Below, one piece after another: positions 1 to 9,006 of a DNA stretch of 52,291 bases. Made by a program: the position numbers and the translations under genes. Under the pieces are notes generated by a model. It was not told the origin of the DNA. It ran no database searches and saw nothing but the letters and a program-made list of their open reading frames with translations. The stretch is from Schleiferilactobacillus perolens DSM 12744 (lineage in GTDB: Bacteria; Bacillota; Bacilli; Lactobacillales; Lactobacillaceae). Location of the stretch: the NCBI RefSeq assembly GCF_001435585.1, contig NZ_AZEC01000018.1, positions 1-52,291 on the forward strand. The letters are read 5' to 3'. Within the stretch, counting starts at the first letter, position 1. The number at the start of each line of letters is the position of its first letter.

Positions 1-2691
1 TCTAACAATTATGGGGCACTTCATTGGAAGATCTTTTTTGGTGTGCTTTTGGCACTGCTGATCATCGTGGTGACTGTGGTTGGCGTGGCTTGGGCCAAGT
101 ATGGCGGTCAGGTGAAGCAGGCGGTGACGGATGGATATACGATTGCGGCCACCGTGAAGAAGGAGGACTTTGCCCCGAAGCAGCCGACGGTGGTGAAGGA
201 TCGAAATGGTCAGGTGATTCGGACGCTGTCGCCCAATCAGCCGATTTATTTGGCGTATAAGGATATCAATCCGGGGATCGTCAAAGGGTTGGTGGCTGTG
301 GAGGATCGCCGCTTTTATCAGCATCATGGGGTCGATCCCTATGCCGTGCTGCGTTCTGTATTCAGCTACGCCCGGGGTCGCCAGATTCAGGGCGGGTCCA
401 CTTTGACCCAGCAGTTGGTAAAGAACGATGTACTCCAGGACCAGAGCCAGTCACCGATGCGGAAGATTCGGGAAATGGTGATTGCCCAGGAGATCGAGAA
501 GCGATTTACCAAGCAGAATATTCTGGAGTTCTATCTTAACGATACTTACTTTGGTCATGGTCAATTTGGAATCGGCAGTGCAGCCAAGTTTTATTTTAAT
601 AAGGATCAAAAACAACTGACACCAGCGGAAATCGCTCTGTTAGTGGGAATTCCTAATAATCCCACATTGTATGATCCGTTAGCCAATGCCACCGGTGCCC
701 GTAATCGGCGCAATACGGTCCTGTATGTGTGGGAGCAGCAGGGACTGATTGGTAAAAAAGTATTCGATCAAGAATCGACCAAACCATTGGGCCTGAATAT
801 TACCAACACCAATCAAAACGCCAATATTACAGATAATTATGCCGTGTCTTATGCGTTGACCAATGCCACGGAGGCGTTGATGTCGGCCAGTGGGTTTACT
901 TTTCAGTATGGTTTCAAGGATGCCAAGGCGCAACAAAATTACAATGCGCAATATAATAATCTGTATCAGCAAGACTATGCTCAGATTTTGAATGGCGGCT
1001 ACGTGATCAATACCACCATTGACATGGGGATTCAGCAAAAGGTGGAGCAATTGGCCAACCAGTTGTATGCACCATACACTGCTAAAGATAGTCAGGGCCG
1101 GCTGCAGCCGCAATTGGCCAGTACCGTGGTGGATAATCAGACCGGTGACGTGATCGCCATTCTGGGGGGCCGCTCGACCCAAAACGACCAAGTCAATCGG
1201 GCCTTGTCTGCCCGGCCGTTTGGGTCCACAGCCAAGCCGATCGTGGCCTATGCCGAAGCGTTCAGTCGCGGTTATACGCCCATGAGCAACGTGGTGGACC
1301 GGGCGGTCACTAACGTCAACGGCCAGCCTTTGCAAAACTACTATGCCGGCTACCGGGGCAATATGACTGTTCGCCATGCCCTGGAGGATTCCGTGAATAC
1401 GGTGGCCTATCAATTGGCCGCTCAGGATACTCAGAAGTCGTATTATGAGAAACTGGGGCAAATGCAGTTTTCCGCCATCACCCCGGCGGATCTGGCCAAT
1501 GGTCCGGCAATGGCCTTGGGCAGTTTCCGGACCAATACCACTGAAATGGCAGGGGCTTATGCCACCTTTGCCCGCGGCGGCGAGTTCATTGCGCCCAGTA
1601 ACTTGACGACCCTTTATGACAGCTACAATCGCCGGACTGTTTTCCAGAATGGACATGAAAAGAAGAGTGTCTTTTCGGCCAATGCCAGTTATATGATGAT
1701 CAATACCATGCAAGGCGTCTTGAAGAATGGCCTGGGCAAGGCCGCCGCCTTGAACAATTATCCGTATACAGCGGGTAAAACGGGGACGACAGATAATTAT
1801 CACGACATCAGTTTTGTCGGTCAAACACCGCGTTTCACCATCGCCAACTGGACGGGTTATGATACGAACAATAGCGGCAACAACGGTGAATTGACTGAAT
1901 CGATGCAGATGCTGCCGATGCAGCTGTTTAAGTCTGAGGGCGAGTACTTGGTGGGGGCATTGAAGGAAGCCAAGACGGACTTCCCAATGCCCATTACGAT
2001 CAAGAAAGTGGCCAATAACAACTTGGCAGCCTTACCGGAAAAGAAGAAGAAAACGGCCAATGACCGGATTGATGAAACACTGACGGCCTTAGCCAACCAG
2101 CGCAAACAGGCCAATGCAGCCCGGTTAGCCGACTTGGACTATCGGTTGATCTATCACCTTTCTAAAGCGGAAGAAATGCGGCGCGAGAAGGCCGTGACGA
2201 GCGCTGTCAACAGTTTTGCCAACCAGGGCGACCTGCCTAGCTTGAAGAAATACGATACCTATTTGCGCCAAATTCAGGATATTCGGTATAAGAATCAAAA
2301 AGTCCGCCGGCAATCCATCAAACGGGATTTTGACAACCAAATCAACCGGCTCGTGCAGAATTTGAACTTCCAGCAGGCCATGTTGCAAGAAGCGGATCAG
2401 GATGCCCAATTGGCCAAGTTTAATCAGCAAAAGGCCGCCATTGAGCAGCAGCGGGAAGCGGAGCGGCAATCGAAACTGGCCGATTTGCAGAACCAATATG
2501 ATAGCCAACTGGCGGCGGTGCGCCAGGCCTATGCAACGAATGCCAGTGACAAGGAAACCCAGCGGCAGAAGCTGATATCGATTATGAATGAGATTCGAGC
2601 CTATGGTGGTAGTGCGCCGGATGTTAATTTGAATATTCCGGCTAGCAGTAGTAGTTCGTCGAGTAGTAGTGCCAGCAGCAGTAGTCATTAA
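1..2691 (+). CDS. Class A penicillin-binding protein (transglycosylase/transpeptidase), 5'-partial
   Basis: Bifunctional peptidoglycan synthase anchored on the outer face of the membrane. The frame is open from base 1, so the start lies upstream; a GTG at 43 is probably internal. After a short cytoplasmic stretch comes one membrane helix (LLALLIIVVTVVGVAWA), then a GT51 glycosyltransferase domain with VEDRRFYQHHGVD (about nt 295-340) and GGSTLTQQLVKN. The transpeptidase domain shows STAK (near nt 1228), SVN (near nt 1390) and KTGT (near nt 1777). A charged, Gln/Lys/Arg-rich, probably coiled-coil extension of over 200 residues follows, ending in a Ser-rich tail. Such tails occur in lactobacillar PBPs, but this one is long. 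Family assignment is secure; the exact paralogue (PBP1A or PBP2A) cannot be settled here. Confidence 0.93.
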   Translation, partial: SNNYGALHWKIFFGVLLALLIIVVTVVGVAWAKYGGQVKQAVTDGYTIAATVKKEDFAPKQPTVVKDRNGQVIRTLSPNQPIYLAYKDINPGIVKGLVAVEDRRFYQHHGVDPYAVLRSVFSYARGRQIQGGSTLTQQLVKNDVLQDQSQSPMRKIREMVIAQEIEKRFTKQNILEFYLNDTYFGHGQFGIGSAAKFYFNKDQKQLTPAEIALLVGIPNNPTLYDPLANATGARNRRNTVLYVWEQQGLIGKKVFDQESTKPLGLNITNTNQNANITDNYAVSYALTNATEALMSASGFTFQYGFKDAKAQQNYNAQYNNLYQQDYAQILNGGYVINTTIDMGIQQKVEQLANQLYAPYTAKDSQGRLQPQLASTVVDNQTGDVIAILGGRSTQNDQVNRALSARPFGSTAKPIVAYAEAFSRGYTPMSNVVDRAVTNVNGQPLQNYYAGYRGNMTVRHALEDSVNTVAYQLAAQDTQKSYYEKLGQMQFSAITPADLANGPAMALGSFRTNTTEMAGAYATFARGGEFIAPSNLTTLYDSYNRRTVFQNGHEKKSVFSANASYMMINTMQGVLKNGLGKAAALNNYPYTAGKTGTTDNYHDISFVGQTPRFTIANWTGYDTNNSGNNGELTESMQMLPMQLFKSEGEYLVGALKEAKTDFPMPITIKKVANNNLAALPEKKKKTANDRIDETLTALANQRKQANAARLADLDYRLIYHLSKAEEMRREKAVTSAVNSFANQGDLPSLKKYDTYLRQIQDIRYKNQKVRRQSIKRDFDNQINRLVQNLNFQQAMLQEADQDAQLAKFNQQKAAIEQQREAERQSKLADLQNQYDSQLAAVRQAYATNASDKETQRQKLISIMNEIRAYGGSAPDVNLNIPASSSSSSSSSASSSSH

Positions 2692-2694
2692 TAT

Positions 2695-2710
2695 TGTGTC
2701 ACGTGAAACA
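2695..2710. other. parS: parS-like ParB-binding site 1
   Basis: TGTGTCACGTGAAACA differs at one base from the Firmicute parS consensus TGTTTCACGTGAAACA. It lies three bases after the PBP stop codon. ParB/Spo0J nucleates on such sites, which cluster near oriC. A second site is at 3742-3757, and a weaker 13/16 match (2826-2841) covers the GTG start of the next gene. ParB function is inferred from the sequence match. Confidence 0.75.
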
Positions 2711-2833
2711 CGCCCGATCCAGCCAGTCCTGATCAAGCGTGCTTTTTGGTTACTTTTGCCGGACTGATTGTTTTCCGAACGAAATATGATATGGTGATGG
2801 TGTGAGCAATCCGTCAATGGGAGGGAGATTCAC

Positions 2834-3706
2834 GTGAAAAAATCAGTCGTATTATGGAGCATGGTCGCACTCAGCTTTATTGGTCTGGCAAGTGGCTGTC
2901 AGCCTCAGAATGATGCGTCCTCTGCGTCGAAGCAGAGCAGCTCATCAGTGGCGAAAAAGAAAAAAGAAGCGGTCCAACCGGCTTATCAAGAATTGGCCGA
3001 TAAGAATCGGACCGCTTTAGCCGACAAGTATAAACAAGCGCCTCAAGTGACCTATGTGACTAATGAAGATGTTGTCTACTGGTTAGCGCCGACCATTAAA
3101 GAAATTATGAAGGACAGCACTGCCGATGATAATAAATCTTTCATCCAAGGCTATGTGACGGATTGGGAACAAGTCAATGACGCACAATTTAGTCCCACGA
3201 CCAACCTTAAAGTGCGCGTGCAGAAAGTGCTTGCGGGTGACACCCAACTGACGGACAAAACGATTACGGTAAACTATACGGGTGGTTATGTACCATACAG
3301 CACCTATGACGCGATTACTGGCAAAGTCAATAAATTTGAATCCATCACGGATAAAAAAGGCGAGAACATTTCTCCGGAAACAACAGTATTGGCACAGTAC
3401 AATGATTTGCCGACACCGAGCATTGGGACGACTGTGGTGATGCCGATTCACAATTACCAGTATAAGAAAGCATCGGCAGAATACCAGGATATGGTTAAAA
3501 AGGCCGGTCTTGATCAGACTTACTCAGTTATTTCAGAAATTTACACCACTTGGATGCTCAATCCGAAAACTGGGAAGCTGACAAACAATAATGCTGTCGT
3601 GACTGATAAGAAAGAAAACAGCGCTGATGTGGCAAAGGCCAACGCAATCAAGGTCCAAGCGGAATTGGAAAAGAAACTGGCCGAGGATAAATCATCGGAT
3701 TCGTAG
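2834..3706 (+). CDS. Secreted lipoprotein of unknown function
   Basis: A 290-residue exported protein with a lipoprotein signal peptide: MKKS, a hydrophobic segment, and a lipobox LASGC with the Cys at about residue 22. A Ser/Lys-rich linker follows, then a globular part of about 220 residues with no domain I recognise. The start is GTG at 2834, preceded by GGGAGGGAG at a good distance. It follows the class A PBP on the same strand by 142 bp and may be read from its own promoter. The start codon sits inside a parS-like CACGTG motif. It would be attached to the outer membrane leaflet; no enzymatic motif is visible. Confidence 0.8.
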   Translation: MKKSVVLWSMVALSFIGLASGCQPQNDASSASKQSSSSVAKKKKEAVQPAYQELADKNRTALADKYKQAPQVTYVTNEDVVYWLAPTIKEIMKDSTADDNKSFIQGYVTDWEQVNDAQFSPTTNLKVRVQKVLAGDTQLTDKTITVNYTGGYVPYSTYDAITGKVNKFESITDKKGENISPETTVLAQYNDLPTPSIGTTVVMPIHNYQYKKASAEYQDMVKKAGLDQTYSVISEIYTTWMLNPKTGKLTNNNAVVTDKKENSADVAKANAIKVQAELEKKLAEDKSSDS

Positions 3707-3741
3707 GTTTCGATTTTCTCTGCGGTTGAAGATGTGTGCAC

Positions 3742-3757
3742 TGTTCCACGTGAAACG
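3742..3757. other. parS: parS-like ParB-binding site 2
   Basis: TGTTCCACGTGAAACG matches TGTTnCACGTGAAACA at all positions but the last. It lies 35 bp after the lipoprotein gene, and its right end overlaps the terminator stem at 3756. Two close matches within 1.05 kb are unlikely by chance and support an origin-proximal location. Confidence 0.75.
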
Positions 3758-3791
3758 CCCCGTCGAGTGGTTATTCGGCGGGGCGTTTTTT
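3756..3791 (+). terminator. Rho-independent terminator of the lipoprotein gene
   Basis: CGCCCCGTCG pairs with CGGCGGGGCG (10 bp, one G-T pair) around a 10-base loop, followed by TTTTTT. It lies between convergent genes; the minus-strand side lacks a comparable T run. Confidence 0.85.
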
Positions 3792-3803
3792 CAATTCTTG
3801 AAA

Positions 3804-5798
3804 TTAATACAACGAAGCCACATAAGGTTTCATGGCATTCACGACAGTATCGCTACCCGCGTCTTCCATCATCGCGACCATCAAATACGAATTGTTATCC
3901 GCATCCAAAGCCATGAGAAAACCGTTCGTCGGACCGTTGGTGTCCTGGGTGGCTTTCAATTCCGCCGTGCCTGTTTTGGCTGCAATGGTGTGGCCGCTGA
4001 TTTGCAGGCTGTGCGCAGTACCGGCGGGATCGGAGACGACTTGCGTCAAGGCTGTTTTCACAGCGGCAGCGCTGTTTTCTTTCAGGACGGTTGTTTGCCC
4101 AGCTGTTTTGCTGAGCAGCAGGGTGGGCAACTGCATCTTCCCGCCATCGGCGATGGCGGAGTAGGCGACGGCTTGTTGCACCGGTGATAGCAGCAGTTGT
4201 CCCTGCCCGTAAGCTGTATCGGCCAGCAAGACTTCCCGGGATAACTTGCCGTCATTGGAGATTTGCGCTTTGGTCATGGTCAGTGGCAGATCGTCCTTTT
4301 GATTGACAAAAGGGGTCACGCCCTTCAAGAAGGCGGCACTGCCCATCTGCAGGGCGGTTTGGGCAAACCAGATGTTGTCGGAGTGAACCAGGGCCTGGGT
4401 CATATTTTCGGTGGCCACATTTTCCACTCGGGTGACTTGATAACTGCCCCAGGAGGAATCTTTTCGCCACTTGAGGCCAGCGATGGTGCGAGTGGTGTTC
4501 GGCGTGATCGTGCCATTATCTAGGGCGATACCGGCGGTGATCATTTTGAAGGTGGAACCGGGCGCGTAACCTTGGGCGAAGCGACTGACAAAGGGGTGAT
4601 CGGCATTATTGGCATATTGGTTGTAGTCACTTTGACTAATACCGGCGACAAACTTGTTCGGATCGTAGCTGGGAGAACTCACCAGGGTGAGAATTTGACC
4701 GTTTTTCGGGTCCATCGTGACGACAGAACCTTTTTTGCCGTTCAGTTGCTGGTAGGCCTTGACCTGCTTGGCGCGGTCGATGGTCAGTTTGACGTTATGA
4801 CCATCGGTGGCATCCCGCTGAATCAAGGAGTGCGCTTCAATGCCGTTATTATTGATGGTCAAATCACCGCCGGCCTGGCCTTGTAATTCTTTGTTGTAGT
4901 AACGCTCCAGACCGGTCTTGCCGATTTCATCGCCGACTGCCAACTCAGGGTGTTTCTTGAGATCTTCTGCAGTGACTGCGCCGACATAGCCAATTAACTG
5001 AGCACTGGCCTCACCGATGGGATAACTGCGCCGGGTAACGGCTTGATAGGCCACACCGGTGAGAGCGGTTTGGTTAGTGACCGTTTTGATGGGGACGAAA
5101 TTATCGTCCGTGACCCAGGATTGATTCAGTAGCTTCTCTAAATCGGCCACACTGACGCCAAATGTGGTGCTGATCTTGTTCAAGTTATCTGTCCGGGTCT
5201 GACCAGTACCTAATTTACCCCGTACCATACCAGCTTCATTGGCCCCGCCGTTTTCAGCTAAAGGGTCACCGTTTCGATCGAGAATTTCCCCGCGCTTTGG
5301 GGTAATGCGGGAGAGTTGAACGGTGGATTTGCCAGTCATCTGAGGAAACAGCATGGCCGGTGACCAAACCACGCGCCAGTGGTTATTGACCAACCGGATC
5401 GCAGTTTCGTAGTTGGGCATATTAAGTTCACCGAGTGCGGTCTGCATGACGACGTTGAAGTGCAGCCGATAATTGGTATCCGACTTTTTGGTCACAGTCA
5501 CACCGTTGATTTTGATCTGACTGGCCCCGACGCGGGTGAACACTGCTTCGTTACGGGCAATGACTTGGTTAGGCGTGTACTTGTAATCTTTGCCCGTCAA
5601 ATGGGTGGTGTCGATGCTTTTTATCATTTGGGTATAGTTTCGTTTTTGGAAGGCACTGGTGTAGGCTTTGGCGGTGGTTTTCACAGCCGCCAGTTCGGCC
5701 TGTTGCTGGTGCCAGCGATAATAGAAGAAGCCCCCGCCAGCGATGCCAATCACAGCGATCAGGCCGATGAGACTCATGATGATGGTCTTTTTCTTCAT
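3804..5798 (-). CDS. Class B penicillin-binding protein with MecA_N (NTF2-like) domain
   Basis: A 664-residue monofunctional transpeptidase of the PbpC/MecA type. It has an N-terminal membrane anchor (residues 5-27), an NTF2-like MecA_N region (about 35-150), a dimerisation domain starting near EILDRNGDPLA (171-181), and a transpeptidase domain with STFK (415-418), SDN (473-475) and KTGT (608-611). The start is set at the ATG at 5798 because AGAGGGA lies seven bases upstream; a longer frame to 5855 has no ribosome binding site. It converges with the lipoprotein gene. Family members cross-link septal or lateral peptidoglycan, and some have low beta-lactam affinity; resistance cannot be read from this sequence. 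Confidence 0.93.
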   Translation of the reverse strand: MKKKTIIMSLIGLIAVIGIAGGGFFYYRWHQQQAELAAVKTTAKAYTSAFQKRNYTQMIKSIDTTHLTGKDYKYTPNQVIARNEAVFTRVGASQIKINGVTVTKKSDTNYRLHFNVVMQTALGELNMPNYETAIRLVNNHWRVVWSPAMLFPQMTGKSTVQLSRITPKRGEILDRNGDPLAENGGANEAGMVRGKLGTGQTRTDNLNKISTTFGVSVADLEKLLNQSWVTDDNFVPIKTVTNQTALTGVAYQAVTRRSYPIGEASAQLIGYVGAVTAEDLKKHPELAVGDEIGKTGLERYYNKELQGQAGGDLTINNNGIEAHSLIQRDATDGHNVKLTIDRAKQVKAYQQLNGKKGSVVTMDPKNGQILTLVSSPSYDPNKFVAGISQSDYNQYANNADHPFVSRFAQGYAPGSTFKMITAGIALDNGTITPNTTRTIAGLKWRKDSSWGSYQVTRVENVATENMTQALVHSDNIWFAQTALQMGSAAFLKGVTPFVNQKDDLPLTMTKAQISNDGKLSREVLLADTAYGQGQLLLSPVQQAVAYSAIADGGKMQLPTLLLSKTAGQTTVLKENSAAAVKTALTQVVSDPAGTAHSLQISGHTIAAKTGTAELKATQDTNGPTNGFLMALDADNNSYLMVAMMEDAGSDTVVNAMKPYVASLY

Positions 5799-5883
5799 TT
5801 GATTTCCCTCTTTTCGTGCATGTGCATAGTGTACCTGACTGAGTGGTGACGTCAAAGAGCGGGAAATGTATCATTCCACTAAA

Positions 5884-6129
5884 TTACGAATCAGCATTTT
5901 CGCGACCATACTGGTGACCGCGGTCTTGCAGGCCTATTTGTCGATTGAATTGCGCAATTGTCTCGGGATCATCGTTCCAGATGTCAGGATATTTGATTTC
6001 GTGTGGTGTGAATTGAATGGTGCCATCAGATAATTGTTCGGGGTCAAAGACTGAATTTGGTTTCACGCCGAATTCTGACGGAATCGGAATAATGATGGAC
6101 TTACCTTGTCGCCGTGATCGTACTGTCAT
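5884..6129 (-). CDS. Orphan MazE/AbrB-like antitoxin
   Basis: An 81-residue protein beginning MTVRSRRQGKSIIIPIPSEF, which fits the SpoVT/AbrB swapped-hairpin DNA-binding fold of MazE/PemI antitoxins, followed by an acidic tail rich in Asp, Pro and Gln as in toxin-neutralising segments. The start is the ATG at 6129 (GAAGG upstream) rather than the TTG at 6147. No toxin gene follows: after the stop only about 85 bp remain before the PBP gene. It may be a leftover of a TA pair or a solitary regulator. The neighbouring MFS remnant suggests a rearranged spot. Confidence 0.65.
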   Translation of the reverse strand: MTVRSRRQGKSIIIPIPSEFGVKPNSVFDPEQLSDGTIQFTPHEIKYPDIWNDDPETIAQFNRQIGLQDRGHQYGRENADS

Positions 6130-6163
6130 CGGGGCACCTTCTTTCAATAGTTAAGCCAATTAT

Positions 6164-6529
6164 GTGATGCATACAAGGCATCGTCAATGGAAAGGGATAT
6201 ATACTTACATCGGGTTCAGTATCATGACCATGCTAAACTCGTTTCCCTTAGTAGCTACTGGGTATGCCCTGGTTTCCTTTGGCAGTGTGTGGTCGCAGGC
6301 TAACTTTTTCACGATTATTCAGGCCCAAACACCAGACCAATACAAGGGCATGGTGACGACGGCATCGACGACTTTGACCCGGATCGCCGGGCCGGTGTTG
6401 GCGCTGTTGAGCGGTTTTTTGACGAAAATTGATGTGCATATTATTTTCTGGGCGGCGATTGGTTGCATGGTCGGGTCGATTTTGGTCATGGTCAAGAGCG
6501 GCTTGTTCAAAATGGTTAAACCGGCCTAA
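6164..6529 (+). pseudogene. C-terminal remnant of an MFS transporter
   Basis: The frame encodes about 120 residues resembling the last four helices of a major facilitator transporter, including QTPDQYKGMVTTASTTLTRIAG before the final hairpin. Complete MFS proteins have about 400 residues, so roughly 70% of the N-terminal side is missing. No convincing ribosome binding site precedes the GTG/ATG codons at 6164-6169. The left boundary meets the orphan antitoxin gene, so a deletion or recombination probably removed the rest. It is unlikely to make a working carrier. Confidence 0.7.
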
Positions 6530-6542
6530 CGGGCAAGAACGG

Positions 6543-6571
6543 TTGTACACTGGCTAAAATAAGTGCAAAAT
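6543..6571 (+). promoter_or_regulatory. Possible promoter of the SLC13-type transporter gene
   Basis: TTGTAC (6543-6548) and CAAAAT (6566-6571) are 17 bp apart, about 40 bp before the transporter ATG. The match to sigma-A consensus is fair. Confidence 0.4.
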
Positions 6572-6613
6572 AGTAAAGTTCGGTTTATTTTTCTTTGGTG
6601 AAGGGAAATATTA

Positions 6614-7720
6614 ATGGGAGTTTTAAAACGTATCGCTAGCGACCGGGTGCTGCAAATCACCGCTGTGATCGCTTGTTTTAGTCTGTTCCTGGCACGCCCG
6701 CGGTTGGCCGATATTCATTTTTCGACACTGTGGTCTGTGCTGGGCATGTTGACGTTGATCCAAGTTTTCGAGTATTTGCATGTGTTGGACATGGCGGCTT
6801 ATCATTTGACCAGTCATGCCAAGGATAGCCGGCAGTTGACCTGGCTATTCATGGCTTTGGCGTTTTTCAGCGGCATGTTTTTAACCAATGATATTACGGT
6901 GCTGACTTTGGTGCCCTTGTATCTGCGGATTGCCCGGAAGCACACCTTGCCCCAGGTGCTGCCAGTGTCTTTGATCGGCATGACTGCGAATTTGGGCAGT
7001 GCGGCGACGCCCTTTGGTAATCCGCACAACATCTTTTTAGTATCCCATTTTGTGGTGGCACCGTTAACGTTTTTCCGCTGGTCGATTCCGTTAGCATTGG
7101 TGAGCATTCTATTTCTGTTTGCACTGTCGATGTTTGTTCGACCTCATCCAGTGCCCACAATTCCCGTGATGGATATCCGCATTGCACCGCGGCCCTTTAT
7201 CTTTGCACTAAGTGTGGCATTACTGATCTTTTTGGGCGTATTCAAAATTGTCCCGCCTTATGTGGGAACTATTGCGGCGATCCTGTTGGCGTTGGGTGTT
7301 GAACCCCACATCATGGGACATGTTGACTACGCTTTGGTGCTGACGTTTGTCCTATTCTTCATCGTTGTCAGCAATATTTCCCAAGTCAACCTGATTTCCA
7401 CAGTCTTGAGCAACTTAGAGGGCGACCATTTGTCAGTCTATCTCAGTGCGCTGGGGGTGAGCCAATTCATTAGCAATGTGCCCACGACGATTCTCTTAGC
7501 CCGTTTCACGGGCCATGCGCAGGCCCTGATTTATGGGTCGAATCTAGGTGGGTTGGGCACACTGGTGGCGTCTATGGCCAATTTGTTAACCTTCAAACAG
7601 TATTGTGCAGAGAGCAACGGCAATCCCCGACGTTTCCTAGTGGGCTTTTTATCAGTGAATAGTTTTGCCCTGGTGGTTATGGGTTCGATCGGTTGGGTGC
7701 TACTTAATTTGGTGGTTTAG
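6614..7720 (+). CDS. SLC13/ArsB-NhaD-type (ion transporter superfamily) permease
   Basis: A 368-residue polytopic membrane protein with about ten hydrophobic helices. The stretches FFSGMFLTNDITVLTLVPL and TANLGSAATPFGNPHNIFL look like the re-entrant Asn/Gly/Pro-rich signature of the ion transporter superfamily (DASS, ArsB, NhaD); a second half-repeat is VSQFISNVPTTILLARF with SNLGGLG. These proteins move dicarboxylates, citrate, arsenite or Na+, and the substrate cannot be assigned here. The ATG at 6614 is preceded by GAAGGGAA. It is a single gene convergent with the ferric reductase gene, with only 8 bp between the stop codons and no obvious terminator. Confidence 0.8.
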   Translation: MGVLKRIASDRVLQITAVIACFSLFLARPRLADIHFSTLWSVLGMLTLIQVFEYLHVLDMAAYHLTSHAKDSRQLTWLFMALAFFSGMFLTNDITVLTLVPLYLRIARKHTLPQVLPVSLIGMTANLGSAATPFGNPHNIFLVSHFVVAPLTFFRWSIPLALVSILFLFALSMFVRPHPVPTIPVMDIRIAPRPFIFALSVALLIFLGVFKIVPPYVGTIAAILLALGVEPHIMGHVDYALVLTFVLFFIVVSNISQVNLISTVLSNLEGDHLSVYLSALGVSQFISNVPTTILLARFTGHAQALIYGSNLGGLGTLVASMANLLTFKQYCAESNGNPRRFLVGFLSVNSFALVVMGSIGWVLLNLVV

Positions 7721-7728
7721 ATCCATGC

Positions 7729-9006
7729 TTACCAGGTGAAAGCCTCGTAATAAATTTGACCCCGGGGTACGCCATTGGCGGTTAATACTTTAATCCAATG
7801 ACGGGCCATGCCGGCCGGACCGCCGATCACGACGGCGAGACCGCGGCGTTCAGCGGGTAGTTGATGCAAAATATCATCGTCTGAAAAACGACCGACTTGC
7901 CGATATGCGGTAAAGGACGGTCGTTTTTGCCAGGCCGCAAACAATTCGGGATACAGCAGATTGGCCGCAGTGTGCCCGTTGTAGAAAAAAGTGGTTGCTT
8001 GGGTCGTTTGTTGCGCAATCAGGGATAGTAACGGAACGACTCCTGTCCCACCGGCAATCACCACTAGCTGTTGGGGCTGCTGCTCGGTGACAAAATTTAA
8101 GTAACGACCAAATCCGCCGACCACAGCAACCCGTTGGGGCGGGACAATTTCTGCCAGGCGGCGAGTGAAGTCACCATCACCGCGGATGGCAAAGCGCAGC
8201 TGGTGGTGGTCTTGGCGAGGATCATTCACAATGGAAAAAGGGTGGCCCTCACGCATGCCGGGAATATCTGGAAAGGTCAAGAAGACAAAATCGCCGGCTT
8301 GCAAGGTGAGACGGTTTCTGGCAGGCAACTGGATCGTGAGTTCCTGCAAATTTGGCGCCAAAGTACGGTTCGCTACCAACTGAGCGGCCGTTTTTGGCTG
8401 GATTTTGAACCATAAATAACTGGCCGCCACAAAAATTGAGGCAGTCATGAAAACAATCATAAACGGCGTAATAGCGTGGATGTAAGAAATGAGGAGCACA
8501 TGGATAAAAATAAATCCAGTGGCCACCAAATTTAGGCGATGCACCCAAATAGTCAGTTCTTGATGAAAGACCTTTTCTAGCCATGTCTTAATCTGCGCCA
8601 ACACCGGCAGGCGACTGGTCAGCCAGCCGGCTAAAAAGATCAATGAATACAGCATGACAGCCAGAAAAAGATTGAAGGCCCAGTCGCCTAGCCGCTCGGT
8701 CCAACCATTCGAAGTTGTCCCAGTTTTATGCAAATAGGCCAATCCAATGGCGGCGATACTGAGAATGCCGTGGAGCATATACATTTCAGGCAGCCCAATT
8801 AAGCGATCCAGCCAGCGCGGACGCGTACTCAGGTAGATCGCCGCAAGCATCCAGCTATAGGCGATAGTGCCATACAGGATCGCCAAGCGTTCATCATTAT
8901 AGATGGCCGGCAAACCGGTGGCGATAGTTTGGATGAAGGGCAGCGGGATGAGAAAAAAGATGCCCAACCAAGCCAGTCCTAAAGCGTAATTATGTCGTTT
9001 GAGCAT
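7729..9006 (-). CDS. Ferric reductase-like haem/FAD membrane oxidoreductase
   Basis: A 425-residue protein. The N-terminal half is a ferric-reductase-like membrane domain of about six helices with two His pairs, His79/His93 and His156/His169, at the 13- and 12-residue spacings used to hold two b haems in the FRE/NOX family. The C-terminal half is an FNR module: FAD-binding region near REGHPFSI (252-259), nucleotide-binding GGTGVVPLL (319-327) and GGPAG near the end. It should pass electrons from cytoplasmic NAD(P)H through FAD and haem to the outside. Its start overlaps the apbE end by 17 bp, with GGAGTGATTCGAG before the ATG. Many lactobacilli import haem, so activity may depend on external haem. 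Confidence 0.87.
   Translation of the reverse strand: MLKRHNYALGLAWLGIFFLIPLPFIQTIATGLPAIYNDERLAILYGTIAYSWMLAAIYLSTRPRWLDRLIGLPEMYMLHGILSIAAIGLAYLHKTGTTSNGWTERLGDWAFNLFLAVMLYSLIFLAGWLTSRLPVLAQIKTWLEKVFHQELTIWVHRLNLVATGFIFIHVLLISYIHAITPFMIVFMTASIFVAASYLWFKIQPKTAAQLVANRTLAPNLQELTIQLPARNRLTLQAGDFVFLTFPDIPGMREGHPFSIVNDPRQDHHQLRFAIRGDGDFTRRLAEIVPPQRVAVVGGFGRYLNFVTEQQPQQLVVIAGGTGVVPLLSLIAQQTTQATTFFYNGHTAANLLYPELFAAWQKRPSFTAYRQVGRFSDDDILHQLPAERRGLAVVIGGPAGMARHWIKVLTANGVPRGQIYYEAFTW

Noticed and set aside
679-1824. A 381-codon open frame on the minus strand inside the PBP gene
   Set aside because: It runs antisense to a clear PBP domain, has no ribosome binding site or known domain, and reflects codon bias of the opposite strand.
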